Shown one piece after another: positions 22,939 to 38,999 of a stretch of DNA of 64,000 nt. The DNA is from Paragordius varius. Lineage: Eukaryota; Nematomorpha. The translations under genes and the position numbers were made by a program. The DNA is taken from NCBI GenBank assembly GCA_964247055.1, contig OZ176054.1:11718001-11782000 (forward strand), in the 5' to 3' direction. A model generated the notes under the pieces. That model was not told where the DNA came from. It did no database searches and saw nothing but the letters and a program-made list of their open reading frames with translations. Every line of letters starts with the position of its first letter. Position 1 is the stretch's first letter.

Positions 22939-23455
22939 TATACCATTTGATTTGCACTTCAAGAGTGTCCTCTTTAAACACTTCAGGTCTTAATCAATAG
23001 AATCGTAAATCATTCATCTATTTTAACCTATTTTCTATTATTTAACAAAAATTTAAAATTAATATAAACTTTTAATCATTGAGAAACCGTATATCTTAAT
23101 TAATTTCTTAAAATTATTTTGGATATTTATAGGATTTTAACACCTATAATTAATAAATATATAAGTTTTCTGGGTTATTATTTATAACTTTCCATGAAAA
23201 ACATCTAAAAGTTAATTATTTTGTTAAATTGGAAAAAATTAGTTTGAAACAAAAAAGTGGTTTTTGAATATAAATTTTTATTTTCAAAGGAATAAATTTA
23301 TATTAAATAAAGAAAATTAGGTAAAAAATAATAAAATAAAAAAATACATGCAAAAATTATTGTTAAATTAAAATTTACAAATTTTAAGGACCAACTTGAA
23401 GTGTTTAAGGACTAACTTAAAGTGTTCAAGGACACTCTTGAAGTGCAAATGGTAT
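22939..23455. mobile_element. MITE-A' element: same ends as MITE-A, different 21-bp unit
   Basis: It begins 'TATACCATTTGATTTGCAC' and ends 'GAAGTGCAAATGGTATA'. The right arm holds three 21-bp units of the type 'AAGGACNNACTTGAAGTGTT'; the left arm holds the inverse. The length is 517 bp. The core is unrelated by eye to MITE-A, but the terminal TACCATTT and the unit period are the same. Confidence 0.8.
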
Positions 23456-23900
23456 ATTTAATTCATAGAAACCAAACTGGCTCGGTTGGCAACCGTCCAG
23501 GAACCACCCCCACGGTTCCATCATTATCATAATTTGATTAGAAGAACAGTTTAAATGATGTTAAAAACCAAAATAATATTATCAATTTTACACCTTAAAC
23601 ATCGAGTTTACTAAATAAATATAAATTTTGAGAACACTAGCTTTGTGCCTTTAAATCTGATGTTTGTTACTCAAACCTAATATTTTTAAACCGTAATCAA
23701 TAAAAACAGTCCATTAACATATTGTTTATCAGATATAATGGCTAAAGGATATTATATTGAAATTCTAAATTTATTGATTGCAAAAAATGGCTAAATGATA
23801 AGATTTATGCTACAAATATACATATTTTACATAAAAGACATGTGAGTATCTCGAAAGAACACATTTATATTTAGTGAACTTTGTTGAATAATTTTGCTAC

Positions 23901-26077
23901 TTAAAAATCAGTCTCTTCGCCCTGAGAAGTTGCACTTGTTAGGGGTAAGGTATCTCCATAATCCAAACTTTCAATATTTCCATTTTGTTCCATCATCAAT
24001 GGAACCGATGGCAAAGATAAATTGTGTAATGCTGCCGTCGTTTTATTTTTCTTGTGTTTTTTCTTATGTTTTTTCTTACGTGGTGTAACCGAGGTTTCAT
24101 CAGCTTCTAATGTAAAAGTTTGATTATTTAATAAACCATTAACATTATTTCCATTTCCATATCCATTTTCTATGGGCTGGTCAATATTTAGGATAGAGGA
24201 CTCAATAATTTCACCATTTTGAGTTTGATTATTATTATACACACCATTCTTTTTCGGTGTCGTTCTTATAAATTTAAACGCTTTCCTTTTATTTGAGGTG
24301 GTATCAAATTCTGACTCTGAAGTTATAACTGCCATAGGTGAAGTGGGTGGAGAGAAAAAATATTCTTTTTCTCTAGCGGCAAAACCGCTAATACTTTTTT
24401 CTTTTATCAGGTGTTCCGAAAAAACTTCATCATTTGCGCTGAAAGTTAATCTTTTTACAGCGTCGTGTTTAGGACTCGGTATTATTCCATTATTTTTAGA
24501 TTGTTGTTTTTTAAATGGGCTACTGGTCATGACATTTTTTGCCTTGCTTGGAGACAAAAAATCAGTAGATCCATTTTTATTTTCTATAGCAGTCTGAGAT
24601 TGTAAGTTAAAATCAAGAGTTTCATAAATGTTATTATTAGTTTGTTCTCCATTTTCATCACTAGCACTTAAGGTTATATTTTCGCCATCCTTAATCAGCG
24701 TATTGTTTTGAACTAGGATAATACGTATAATTTTAGGCCATGGCACATGGTCACATACCCATTTTTCAGCACGTTGCAGTTTAACATTACCGTAATGGAA
24801 TGAATCAGTCCTCCTGCTCGCTTCATCTTCTGTAGTAGGCAACAAATCGGGTGGTAAAAGCGTATTGAATGCCCCTCTATTAATGACTTTAAATTTGGTA
24901 TTTTTGAATCTGTAAAAATTTATAAAAAAACATTATGAGTAAACACCAATAAATAATACATGGGTCGATATAGGCATCATAGCCCTTTTAAGAAAATTTA
25001 AAATTGAAAAAAAATGATTGATATTTACAAAATCTAGGTAAATTTGATATTTGTCAAAAAAAATTGGACATGAAGGAGTGTTTAAATATTTGAGTTTGTA
25101 TTTTTTTTGACAATCTTATGTTTGAAAGCTGATAAACTATTTCTAATGCCCATATATTTTTCAAATGCGACCCTTAAACATGTGAATCGAACACCCCTGT
25201 CTTAAAGGAAAAGAAAGTGCAGGATTGATCGGTATGAGCTTATAAGTTTATAAACATTGTTTTTTATCAAAAAATTCATTAATAACAAGATATTATAATA
25301 TACTAACTAACTCACATTTTTTTAAGTACGGTAGCTTGTTCAGGGAAAAATTTCATTTTCCTACAGATGCGGAACCAATCGATTTCAGATTCTTTGGCGT
25401 ATGACTTTCGTGTTTTTCGTAACACGGTTAACAATCTAACTCTAATTTCGTATTTCATTGCGATTAGGTCTTTGCGATCATTCACAATTTGTAAAATGTT
25501 TTTTAACAAAAGCACATTTTGTGAATTTGCCATTGCATGTTCTCCTTGGCTACTGATGTCTTGAGAATTTTCAATGGGTACCTCCTCAAAAAGTTGTTTA
25601 ACAGGAGATGAAAATTGTTGAAAATTGTTACATGATTTTAGAGGAGAGGTAAATGTATCATTCAAACCTGATTTTTCCGTTTGTTGAATGTCCTTTAACT
25701 GGAGTTGAGGTAAAACTCGAGAAAACCTAATAAAGAAGAGAGAAAAACGGTTATAATGGCTAAAATGATGATATTTATATATAAGAGTCGTGATTTTAAA
25801 CGTTTACAAAAAATAGTTTTCAGTTAAAAACAATCATTTATATAAATTAAATGGTTTCATAATTATAATTTGTGATTTTGATTTTTTTATGATTATCATA
25901 AATAAGATATAATCTAAACCGTTAAAGTTTAATTTTCACATATAATTGTTGATAATATTTATGATCGCTTCCCTTTAAAAAGGGACAGAAACTAGTTGTT
26001 TTTTTTTATTAAAACCCATTCTTAGTCAAAAAATATTTCCATTTTAATGTCAAAATTTATAATCTATGCATATATAT

Positions 26078-26115
<38 letters not shown>

Positions 26116-29100
26116 ACCAAGTCTCGCGACAGTATTGAGCACTTTTAGTGACAATCAACTGAGAAATTTGTTTCCATGGTATGTAGCTTTGAGATTTTCC
26201 CAGTATAGTTTTAATCATTTGGGAATTTATTTCACATTCTTCTGACGAGGGGGATTCTTTTCCGTTTAATTGTTGTTTAATAGTTTGGTGGATTCGATTT
26301 ATTTCAGGACTATAGCACAAAAAAAGAATATTATAAATTTTTGACATGTATTTAATTTTAAGTCCTTTGTAGAAAACTTTGATTTACTAATTTTGCGATA
26401 GCGCAGGATATTAATGTTTTAATAAAGAGATAAGTCATATTTTTGGTTATATAAATATTATAGGCGGCCATATTCAAACATAGCAACTGACACACTAATC
26501 AAGTACCCCTTTTTAGCCATTTAAAACACATATACATATGGCCATTAATAGATTTTGTTATTATATATGATTCGGTTGAAGATAAAAAAGTGCAGATGTT
26601 TTATCGTTTTTTCTTACTTTACACAATAATTAATCAAACTAAATAAGATTATAAAGAAATTTAGTGGATTGACATAAACTTTTTTGCCATCAAAATCAAA
26701 AATTAGACTGTTTGTTTCTAAAGCCTTTTTTCAAAAAAAAGGCTTATGCTATGACAAGTTTTATACAGCTCTAAAAGGATTTTAAACTAAAAACAATTTA
26801 AACCTAATCTATTTGAAAGTATACATGCTAGAAAATTTGAAAAATTTGATAAGAACGCAAAGATGATTATTTTTATATAAAAGACTTAAATTAATGCAAA
26901 ACTAAAAATTTTATTAATCTAAAATAAATTTATGGCCACATGAAATCAATTGTTTATAAAACTTTGTTTCATATTAAAATATGATATTTGGATTAGAAAG
27001 GTGTTAAAGACAGCCAGATGATGGAAAGTTGATTGGTAATTCCTTTTATTCCAAAAAGTTTAACTCGTAAGGAATGATAATTCTAATATTTTCCGTAAAT
27101 AAAACCGCATTTTACCAATTAAAGTGATAAAATCTTTAAACTACATCATTTCACAATTTTTTAAGTAAAATTATTTAATTAAATTAATATTACTTTGACG
27201 AATTTTGAGATATATCATCAGTTTCTTCATTGTCAGGATTATAGTTTGGGTTTTCTGTTTTCAAGTTTTGAAGTGTAAAATTTTCATCCGTTAAATAGAG
27301 GTATATTGAGCGAAAAAGCATTTCCAATTCGGCGATATTCCATTTTTGAGTGGCTAAAATTTTTGTTAAATATAAGGAAACGTATTGTATAAGATTACAT
27401 TTTGAGGGTAAATTTCAGCTCGTTATCATTAAAAATATTTTATTTAGCGGTATTTCGATAAATGATGTGTATATTAATGATATTTTAACACTTTATTGCC
27501 TTTTAAGCAGTAATCTCCTGCCTATAAGAATTTAAATGTCAACTCAAAAAGTATTTAAAACTGTCGCTCAAATTCAAATACATGTATTGTTCCCTTTTGG
27601 GCGTATTTTACAATAAAATTTTAACTTTATTTAAATTATTGTAAAAACTTTCAAAATTATATAAAAAACGTCTTAATTCATTAAATTAACTCAATTATTT
27701 TCAACAAAGAATATTACAAATTAATTTCGCAAACAAAATACCCTAGCATATTTGATGGCAACAACATGGGATTTTGCCATTTTTAATGTTGTTCAGATAG
27801 GTACGTATTTTGCATTATAAGTGCATAAATTAATAAATTTCTTTTAACTGATAAAAAACGAACAGTATTTTAATTTATTTATAAATATAAATAACCTCTA
27901 TAATATAAGAATATCATATCACATTTTAAATTGGGTTAAAATCATAGTAAAAAATATTGGGTGGAATTAATAAAAAAGAAAACCCTTAAGTGTTTCCTAT
28001 GCTAACTTTTTCAAAGAACTTTTAATTTAAATAAAAAACACATCTGATTTACCCTTGAGTTTCCTTAAACATAAAACATGCCTAAAACTGATATAACTAT
28101 ACCTAAGAAAAAATTAATAGCACTTCTAGTAAAGTAAATCTAATAATATTTAATATATATCTTAGATATCCCATACTTTTAAATAAATTTATGATACCAC
28201 ATGTTTTATTTCAAAAAAAGAAGCATATAAAAATTTACAAAAAAAACTTTTCATGGAAACAAATGGTGTTTATGAAATTGATATTAGATTAGAAAGATGA
28301 TCTATAACAAACCGCATTTAAAAAAATATAATTTAAATATTACTACTGGATACGTTATTATAAAATATCGCAAATTTCGTAGGACAATTGAATCCACATT
28401 TGATTATATATATATACAAATTTTTATCTGACAATATCACATATGATATTAATTGACTTAAAATTTATGTGTGTTGCATAACATAATAAGATTTGTGAAT
28501 TGTTAAAAAAATTAAATATATATACGAATTTGCAAATGACCGGCCTTATACATAATAATTAAAATAAAAAAATGCAAAAATTGTTTTATGAGTTTAATAG
28601 TTTATAAAAATTTATTTTCAATCATCGAGCGTAAAATTTTATTTCGCCTTTTTACTCATAATCTTTTAGATCTTGAATTTACTTTTTGAGTATAGGCAAA
28701 CACTGATCTTTATCGGATGAATCGGTCTTAAAATTAAATAGTTAATTACAATGCTTGGATATGTTTTGTGTAAAATAGGGCAAGATAATATCACTTTGGT
28801 TATTAATTTTAAAAGAGCCATTCGAATTTTATTACCCCAAGTATGAGAAATTATCTTTTATTTCTTAATTTGGTCAAATATGCGTTCAATAACGCACTTA
28901 CCTTTTGTGTGTGAATTATATTAAATTTCTTTTTATATATACTAGTTGGATATGTGATGTTAAAAACCAGGGGGATATAGCTAAGCCGCTAAAGTTTTTG
29001 AGTAAACTTTTCAAGACTACTTCTAAATATCCTCCTGTCATGCATACTTCCGGACGACTTAGTTGAAATTCACCCTTGAACAGTATAAATTCACCCTTAA

Positions 29101-31392
29101 AAAATTTAAATTCACCTTTGAACAATTCAAATTCACCCTAAAAATAAATAATGTGTTTTCAAACTAATATAACTCATTATTAATATGAAATATATCTTTA
29201 TGGTAGGTATAGTTTATTATTTTTTCAGTATTATTTTAATTTAAAATAAAATTTTTATTTTTGTAAAAAATATATAAAATATAGGTAATTTTTAATCTTG
29301 AAAAACATGTATTTTATTTGTGGGTGAATTTGAATTGTTCAAGGGTGAATTTGAATTGTTCGAGGGTGAATTTGAATTGTTCGAGGGTGAATTAGAATTG
29401 TTTAAGGGTGAAATTGAATTGTTCAAGGGTGAATTAAATCATTTAAGGGTGAAATTGAATTGTAAATGGTATATAAAAGTGTGAATGCAGTCAATGGCTC
29501 CCACTATTCCAGGCATCTTATTTCGCTTTTGCCATAAGCTTTTTGGTTGAGAAATTTCGTGCATATTGCACTAGGAAATTTGATCTATTTATGTGTGTCA
29601 CAATTATATTGGGGATACTTTATCAATATAATTTTGTAAACAGTTGTACAGTGCATCCCAAAAACTAACCCAATATTAATTTGATGCCCTTTTTTATAAC
29701 TTTTTTTTATAATTTTTGTCTCGGATTTAAAGCTTCTTCACTTCTCTACTTCATCGGAATCAGGAAAGTATTTTGTCATAAAGTTTATTGTTTGATTATT
29801 AAATGGTAGAATTTGTATCAAAAGCGATATAAGATGCCTGGAATAGTTGGAGCCATAGACTGTACTCACTACTTTTATATAAAAACCACCAAAAAGACAG
29901 ACAATTTAATGAGGAGTATATTAATAGAAAACAAAGGTATTCAATAAACGTCCAGGTAACCTGCGATGCCAATGAATATATTACTAAAGTCGCCCGGAAG
30001 TATGCATGACAGCAGGATATTCAGACGCAGTAGTCTTTAAAAGTTTATCCAAAAACTTTAAAGCGAATGCATCTTTTCTTGCAGATAGCGAGCTTATGGA
30101 TTCTCTTGCCTGTTTTATATGTTTTTTTGTTTCTTATCAAAGATCAAAGAGCAAACGAAATTAAATAATTTTTAAATTTCTACACTCCGCAGTCCAAATA
30201 TACTAGAAAAATTTAAAATATTAAACATAAAATAATTTCAAAACCGTATTAGCTCTAACTGCCTTGTTAGATCATCCTCTCCTATCAAATGCAATAAAAC
30301 TTACATATATTTTAGGATGGTCTTTAGCATCCCATGTAGGGTTTCCTTGAATAAATTTTTTCATTCACATTAAAACAGGTGTTTCATTTATAAACTTATG
30401 TTATTTTTTAAATATTATCTTATTTTTTATTCACTCCAAATTAAGGCTAATCTTAATTCACTCCACCCATTATTTGATCGATTGAAAGCTAAATTTTTAA
30501 CTTAAAATTTAACTTGTTTCAAATTAGTCAATTACTTAAAAGAAAATAAAAAATAAAGTTTGAATGTTAAGGATTACTTTACTTTATAAACTTATTTGAG
30601 AATAATTTTTCATGTTTTATCCAAAATTAAAACCCATTTTACTTTTATGACTAGTCAAACGTCAAAAAATAAAAAATACGGTATTAATATAATGATATTA
30701 TGGTATACTTTAATGCTATTTTACACGATCAAATATATGTCTCATGTTTGCGTAGTCAAATTTTTGCTTTTAAAACCCCAAAAGGTAATAATAAATAAAA
30801 AGGTTAATTGATGTTGTGAGATAGATACTTTTGTCGTATTTTAATAATCAAATAATTTTCTCCGTCTTTTACGTATTCAAAGCGAAATTACTTTTTAAAC
30901 TAACTCCCATAAAGTAACAAAAAATAAAGTGTGTTTAATTATGTTATGAGATGAATACTTTTTGAGGTATTTTGAACGCGTTCAAATAATTTTCTCATAG
31001 AATCCGGTTTTCGATCCAGTTCCGCACCTATGATTGACCATCGGGGTCCATGTTCATTATAAAGCTGCCGCAGACGAGATACATCAGATGGAGTTACTGA
31101 ACCCTTTTTCCGACTCCCATCAAGGATGCATCGTTTAGCATGGCAATAAACATTGAAAACACAGCGTTGAATACCGTTTGCTTAATTATATTTATTAAGA
31201 GATAAAAATACCTATACGATAATATAATTTGGTCATTCGAATAAATCTCTTCACTTCAGTGGCACACTTCCATTTTATGGGATTAAAGATTATATCCTCA
31301 TTGCCTACAACTTGGGGATAATCGGAACAAAATTTTTCCCAATTAAGCAGGATCAAATTATCCTCGTCCCTAGTCCATCTACCCGTGTTCAT
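23901..31392 (-). CDS. DMTF1/TTF1-like Myb-domain transcription factor
   Basis: Six exons: 31392-31212, 31180-30959, 27353-27194, 26309-26118, 25726-25316, 24909-23901. All junctions are GT-AG and keep frame. Myb/SANT repeats: 'GRWTRDEDNLILLNWEKFC'; then 'TKLYYRIANGIQRCVFNVYC' and 'TPSDVSRLRQLYNEHGPRW' with 'IIGAELDRKPDSMRKLFERV', which parallels 'HG-DWATIGAALGRSASSVKDR' in DMTF1; then 'QKWNIAELEMLF', 'IPWKQISQLIVTKSAQYCRE' and 'TWFSRVLPQL'; then 'KESEIDWFRICRKM'. The last exon adds 'VCDHVPWPKIIRI', Asn-rich sequence and a basic run KKKHKKKHKKNK resembling a nuclear localisation signal. DMTF1 regulates ARF/p53-type transcription and the related TTF1 ends Pol I transcription; I cannot choose between them. 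The start at 31392 is the first Met before the first repeat, and an upstream exon is possible. Intron 1 is 31 nt; intron 2 is 3.6 kb with transposons. Confidence 0.8.
28935..29570 (-). mobile_element. PIF/Harbinger transposase remnant, split by a MITE-A
   Basis: Minus-strand pieces at 29570-29475 ('MPGIVGAIDCIHTF'-like, the DDE region with its first Asp) and 29055-28935 ('GSMHDRRIFR'-like) are separated by MITE-A copy 8. The sequence between these two motifs is missing compared with the inverted copy at 29829-30115. It is a decayed fragment inside DMTF1-like intron 2. Confidence 0.7.
29061..29473. mobile_element. MITE-A copy 8, with expanded unit array
   Basis: The largest unit number seen. 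The right arm carries seven 21-bp units of the type 'GGGTGAATTTGAATTGTTC' before the terminal 'GTAAATGGTATA'. The left arm carries about four inverse units. The left terminus is damaged where it meets the Harbinger remnant. Confidence 0.9.
29829..30115 (+). mobile_element. PIF/Harbinger transposase remnant, inverted partner
   Basis: Plus-strand translation shows 'MPGIVGAIDCTHYFIKTTKK', then after a frame change 'NVQVTCDANEYITKV' and 'GSMH' with 'SRIFRRS'. These are DDE motifs of the HARBI1 type (hydrophobic-GxIDxTH and MHDSRIFR). Frameshifts show it is dead. It faces the fragment at 28935-29570 across about 260 bp. Confidence 0.75.
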
Positions 31393-32545
31393 TGGTAAAT
31401 CTAATTACATATATAAAAAAATAATCAACCAGTAGCCGTATTTTTATATGGGTATATAGACAGTAGATCAGTATCAATACATTGTTCATACTCTATAAAA
31501 TATATTATATCAAAGTGCAATACCATTGTTTTGTAAATAAAATAGGAATTCGTCGTTACTTGTAATCATAATATAATAAAGGAGTGCTTTTGAATTACAT
31601 AGAAATGTTACAATATGTTATTTAGTGCAGCGTGCGTAATCAGAAAATATTAAATGCAAAATTTATATGCGATAGAATAAATAATAAAATTGGTCTATTA
31701 TTATTTGAAAATTTATCATTATGTAATTGTACTTTTTACATACAATAGTTCTTATGAATGTATATTCACCTGTGCATTATTTGGCAGGCGATCACACCTT
31801 TAATTGTGTTAAAGCGCATATTAACTTGTGGATAAATCATTGTTTTCAAAGTGCTTTGTAAATTAATTACCATTATTTGTTTCTCTTGTATCAAATAAAA
31901 AAGCTTTTATCCTTTAATTTTTAGGTTTTAGACGAATTGGGATAGATTCGAAACCCCACCGAAACAAACCGTTTATTTTAATTATTAAATTAAGTAGCTG
32001 GTAGAATACAACCTGTTTCTAAAGTATATTGGTTTAACCATATTATGCATTGCCTATTGTTGGTTTATACAAAAATGGCAGATAAGATGATGGTTTACGA
32101 TTTTATCTAAAATTCAATAGTGTCCCTAACAATCTAAAGAAAAATACTAAAATTTAGCCCAACACTTTAATTATATTTATGATATTTAAAATTTAAACTG
32201 CTCTTGGATATAAAATTACCTCCAGAGGTAATGTAATTGATAAATAAAAAGTTAGCTGTAACACCAAATTAACAAATGAATGTTTTAGGACTAATTTTAT
32301 AATTATAAAATTAATCGTATTCAATTTATCATAAAAGTTAATTGTTCTAGCATCCCTAAACCACCTAAATTAAGTCACTCTAGTTTATACCTAAACTTTT
32401 AATTTGATAGAAATTTTCTCTCATTTGATATATATCCTGAGTTTTAAGCACTATTACTTTCTTTTGACTAATAAAATGTAAATTACACAGTCAACTTAAA
32501 TAATTTTATAATCCAAGATAATAAGTTAGCACAATATATTCTTGT
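31393..32545. other. Intergenic, no features seen
   Basis: AT-rich upstream flank of the DMTF1-like gene. No ORF, RNA gene or recognised repeat was found. Confidence 0.5.
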
Positions 32546-33870
32546 ATAGATAGATAGATAGCTGTTGTCAAGGGGTCTCTTGGCATCCCGTCGTAATGAG
32601 GTTTAGGTGTTTGATCATTGCATTGAAGGTAACCAGTCCCCGGCTTTTATGTTTTTGGCCTGTAGGTCTTGGGTAATGTTTTTGGCCCATATTATTGCTG
32701 GACGACCAACTCTGTTTTGTTTGTTTGGCTTATGGTTTGTTATATTTTTAATCCGATTATCGTTATCTAATCTTTGAATGTGACCGTAGTAGCCAAGTCT
32801 ACGGATTTGAATATATTTTGAGATTAGTAGGATTTGATTATCCTGAGAGATTGTTCGCTTAAATGTATTTATCATTCTTTGTTCCATATTATCCAGCATA
32901 TTTTCCCGTGTTTTACTTATTTGCCATGTTTCATAAGCATAAGTTATAGTAGGCCTAACGCCAATCTGGTATATTTTGTTTTTTGTTTTTGAAGATATAT
33001 GTTTGTTGGTGAATATGTGTTTATATTGGTTGTATCTACCCCAACCAATTCTTATGCGATTTTTGATGGTTTCAGGTGAACCTCCTTGAGCGGAAATGGT
33101 ATCAACAAGGTAGGTAAACTTTTCTACTTTTTGAATTTCGCTGTCACCTATTCTAAGGTAGGATTCAGCTTCTATGGGTGGAATTTATTGTTTGGATAGA
33201 GTACATGGGGGGCATATGTAATTATTATATTTCAAATTCCATTTAATCCTAAACATAGTTTGTGTAACCAGTATTGACACTTGGTGCATTGGATGGAGTT
33301 TAGTCCCACATTTTTTAAGCATGCGCGGCATGGGTATTTGATTTGATCAGTCTCTTTGTCGCCTGTTATCATAACCTTAGTTTTTTGAATGTTGATTGTG
33401 AGACCATGTCGATCAAGGCAGGTTTTCCAAAGTTTGAACTTTTGACTGAGTTCGTTTAGATTTTCTGACGTTAACAATAGCATCAGCGTAGATGATCTCC
33501 CAAGGAAGACCAGTACGGATCTCATCACTGATGGTAACTATTATTATAGTGAATTGTAGGGGGCTGAGAACAGAATTTTAATGTAGTCCTGTTGTGATGT
33601 GGAATGGAATTGTGTACCCTAAAAGTGTGATAACACAAGTTTTACTGCTATCATATAATAACTTTATTGCATCTATGATCAATTTGTTTACTCCTTTTTT
33701 TGAAGACACCAGAAAATAAGCGTTCAAGGGATTTTATCGAACGCTTTCTCCATGTCAATAAATAGATAGTATAATTGCTTTAGAAAGATAGTTTACTTGG
33801 AGGCGCCTTAATATAAATATGGGATCAGTTGTGCTGCATCCTTGACGGAAGGCAAACTGCATGTTGTCAA
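32546..33870 (-). mobile_element. Non-LTR retrotransposon (LINE) 3' part, 5'-truncated
   Basis: Minus-strand pieces in order: 'MQFAFRQGCSTTDPIFILRR' (RT motif, about 33860-33780), 'FIDMEKAFDKIP', 'LIIDAIKLLYDSSKT', a YADD-type region followed by 'LTINIQKTKVMITG', a Cys finger 'YPCRACLKNVGLNSIQCTKC' (about 33320-33260), 'GVRPTITYAYETWQ' and the C-terminal 'RRLGYYGHIQRLD' with 'GRPAIIWAKNITQDL' ending at 32615. Several stops and frameshifts interrupt it. The 3' end is the (TATC)n tail at 32546-32561 on the minus strand, a normal LINE tail. The clade is not assigned; the RT style is RTE/Jockey-like. Confidence 0.85.
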
Positions 33871-34106
33871 TATTAACTATGTATCTTATTTTCTAAGCTA
33901 AGATTATTCAAAAACTTTCATTTTGAATTACTTACCAAGAAATATATCAAGCTAAAACTTAAAAGCGACACAAGATATTTTCAACATTCTTGCACGCAAA
34001 AAATTAAAAAGTATATCGCAAATATATTCGATAACCATAAATAAATCATAGATTTATTGATTAGAATATAATTAATTTAAAAATATATATTCTATTTAAA
34101 ATATTA

Positions 34107-37088
<2,982 letters not shown>

Positions 37089-38193
37089 TACTTAATACAA
37101 ATGACAATTTTTTAATTATTGTGGGTTTAAATTTATATGAGCGACTTTTTCACTATTAATAATCTAAATAATTGAATATAATAAAATGCAAAAAGCAGTT
37201 GGTTATATAGTTTGCCTAAAAATTAAAAATATAAATAAAAATACAGAGTATTGTGCGGAGTGCACAAAATTGCACGAAAATCTCCTGATAAAATAACCAG
37301 AGGGGACACAAATATTGTGAAATATATTTTCAATAGATATTTAAAATTCTATAGATCGCTTTAATTTTTTTTTAATGATATAAATTATTACTACTTGGTA
37401 ACTGTCCCATATCAGAAATAGGAAAATTTGCGCACATTTTGCTAGGTAAATTTTTTTTTGCAGCTCATTTCTAAAAGATATTATTATAATATATATTTTA
37501 TGTATTTTTAAAAAAATATTTTTGATGTTATCACCAAAAGTCTCAAATTTTACCCCTCTGAAATGGCCTAGTTTTCCTGTGAAGCACAATGCCGACATTT
37601 CCGATAAGAACTAGTGTATGATAGATTATGGCATCAAAATGGAAATTTTTTTGAAAAATGCGTACATTACTATATTAAATTTCAGCAAAATTTTGTGGAA
37701 ACGTAGTTTTAAACATAATAATAAGACATATTTATATTTCTTTTAAGTTTCATAATGACAATTCTATCACCCCTTTTAAAATGGGTAAGATTTTGACAAA
37801 CCATTTAAAATTTAAATCAAATTTTAGAGAAAACTACTTTACAAATCATAATTCTGAGACGGGTATGTTTCGCAATCTTACGAGTGAAGGGACGAGTGTG
37901 ACGAAAGGAGAGAGGAAGACGAGGGAAGAAAAGGACATAAGATATATCGAAAAATCTTTTCAAAATAAACTTTTCCACTATGCTTAGAAATACGATGAAA
38001 TACCCTTCAACAAAATCTCGCCGAATTGATTTTCAAGAAAGGTTCCAGTTCTAGAAAATTTTCTCTTTTGATATCTAAACTAGCACAGCGATACTTAAAC
38101 CGCGGCTCTAAAATGCATTTTTATGGCCCTAAAGTTTTTTTTGATTTTTAAAAATTGAGTGTCATCAAAATTATTTAATTTTTAAGCATTTAA
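37089..38193. other. Upstream flank of NKAP, no gene seen
   Basis: AT-rich. Short open frames (37341-37598 minus, 37781-37987 plus) show no family resemblance or splice support. Confidence 0.5.
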
Positions 38194-38760
38194 CACTTCG
38201 ATTCAATTTGGGATATCTAAATTTCCCAGACTATATTAAAGTTAAAATTTTAAAAAAACTACTGAAGAAAACGGTTCTAATGTAAATTTATGCTCCTATC
38301 CTAATAAAAATTATATAAATATGCTATATCTTAATAAAATTTGATTTAAAAAAAGTTCCATGTCAACTACTTCGATTTTTATTTTACAAATTTTTGCGAA
38401 ATATCGTCTTCATTTAATTTTAAGGGTAAAATTGAAGCTAATTTTTTATTTAAATTACATCTAACATTGATAGAAATAAAAAAACGGGTTTATTTTGTAT
38501 TATTTTTCAATTTTACCTTTGCACACATGTCATGTTGACTAAATACTTACCTGTCAATTTTAGGTTAAAATAAGTAATATAAATTTTTGAATAAAATTTT
38601 TTATATATTTCGGTTTATTAAAGTTATATAAGTACAAAGTTTTGCTATGGCTTCGATCCCTTCCATATTTTCTTAAAGAATTTAATTTTAAACAGGCCTG
38701 AGGTATTTAACTACCCCAATTTGAATCGAAGGACTAAAATGAATGTGTTGTATCCAACTG
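38194..38760. mobile_element. MITE-B copy 1, TTAA-flanked (piggyBac type)
   Basis: Flanked by TTAA at 38190-38193 and 38761-38764. It starts CACTTCGATTCAATTTGGG. Near the right end, 'CCCCAATTTGAATCGAAGG' is inverted to the start and is followed by about 28 bp ending 'CAACTG'. It has no coding capacity. Confidence 0.85.
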
Positions 38761-38999
38761 TTAAACTCGTAATTTATTTTAGAAATCGAAATAGTCGTGT
38801 AAATTATAAAAAAATGTCTAATGTTTTGTGAAATATTTTTTTATAAAATTCAGGGAACTGCAGTGCTGTTACACAGTCAACAATACAACTCACAAACATA
38901 GGTTTATAAGAAAAGAAGGCATTTTAAAATTACTGAAATAATGCTAGATTAATGTGCAATGCCACGAGGAAAGACAATGTGTGGGTTTACATTAGAGGA

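Larger units (their letters stand above)
21797..23900. other. Intergenic spacer between DNAJC8 and the Myb gene
   Basis: Convergent 3' ends face each other here. It contains MITE-C copy 3 and the MITE-A-like element listed separately. I see no coding region in the rest. Confidence 0.6.

Noticed and set aside
27190-27353. Stop codon after 'DDISQNSSK', suggesting two separate Myb genes
   Set aside because: The TAA is part of the donor GTAATA. Splicing to 26309 keeps frame and continues the expected order of Myb repeats.
29338-29470. Regular 21-bp repeats as a CRISPR-like or satellite array
   Set aside because: There are no unique spacers, the units are contiguous, and they occur in mirror orientation at the ends of dispersed elements.
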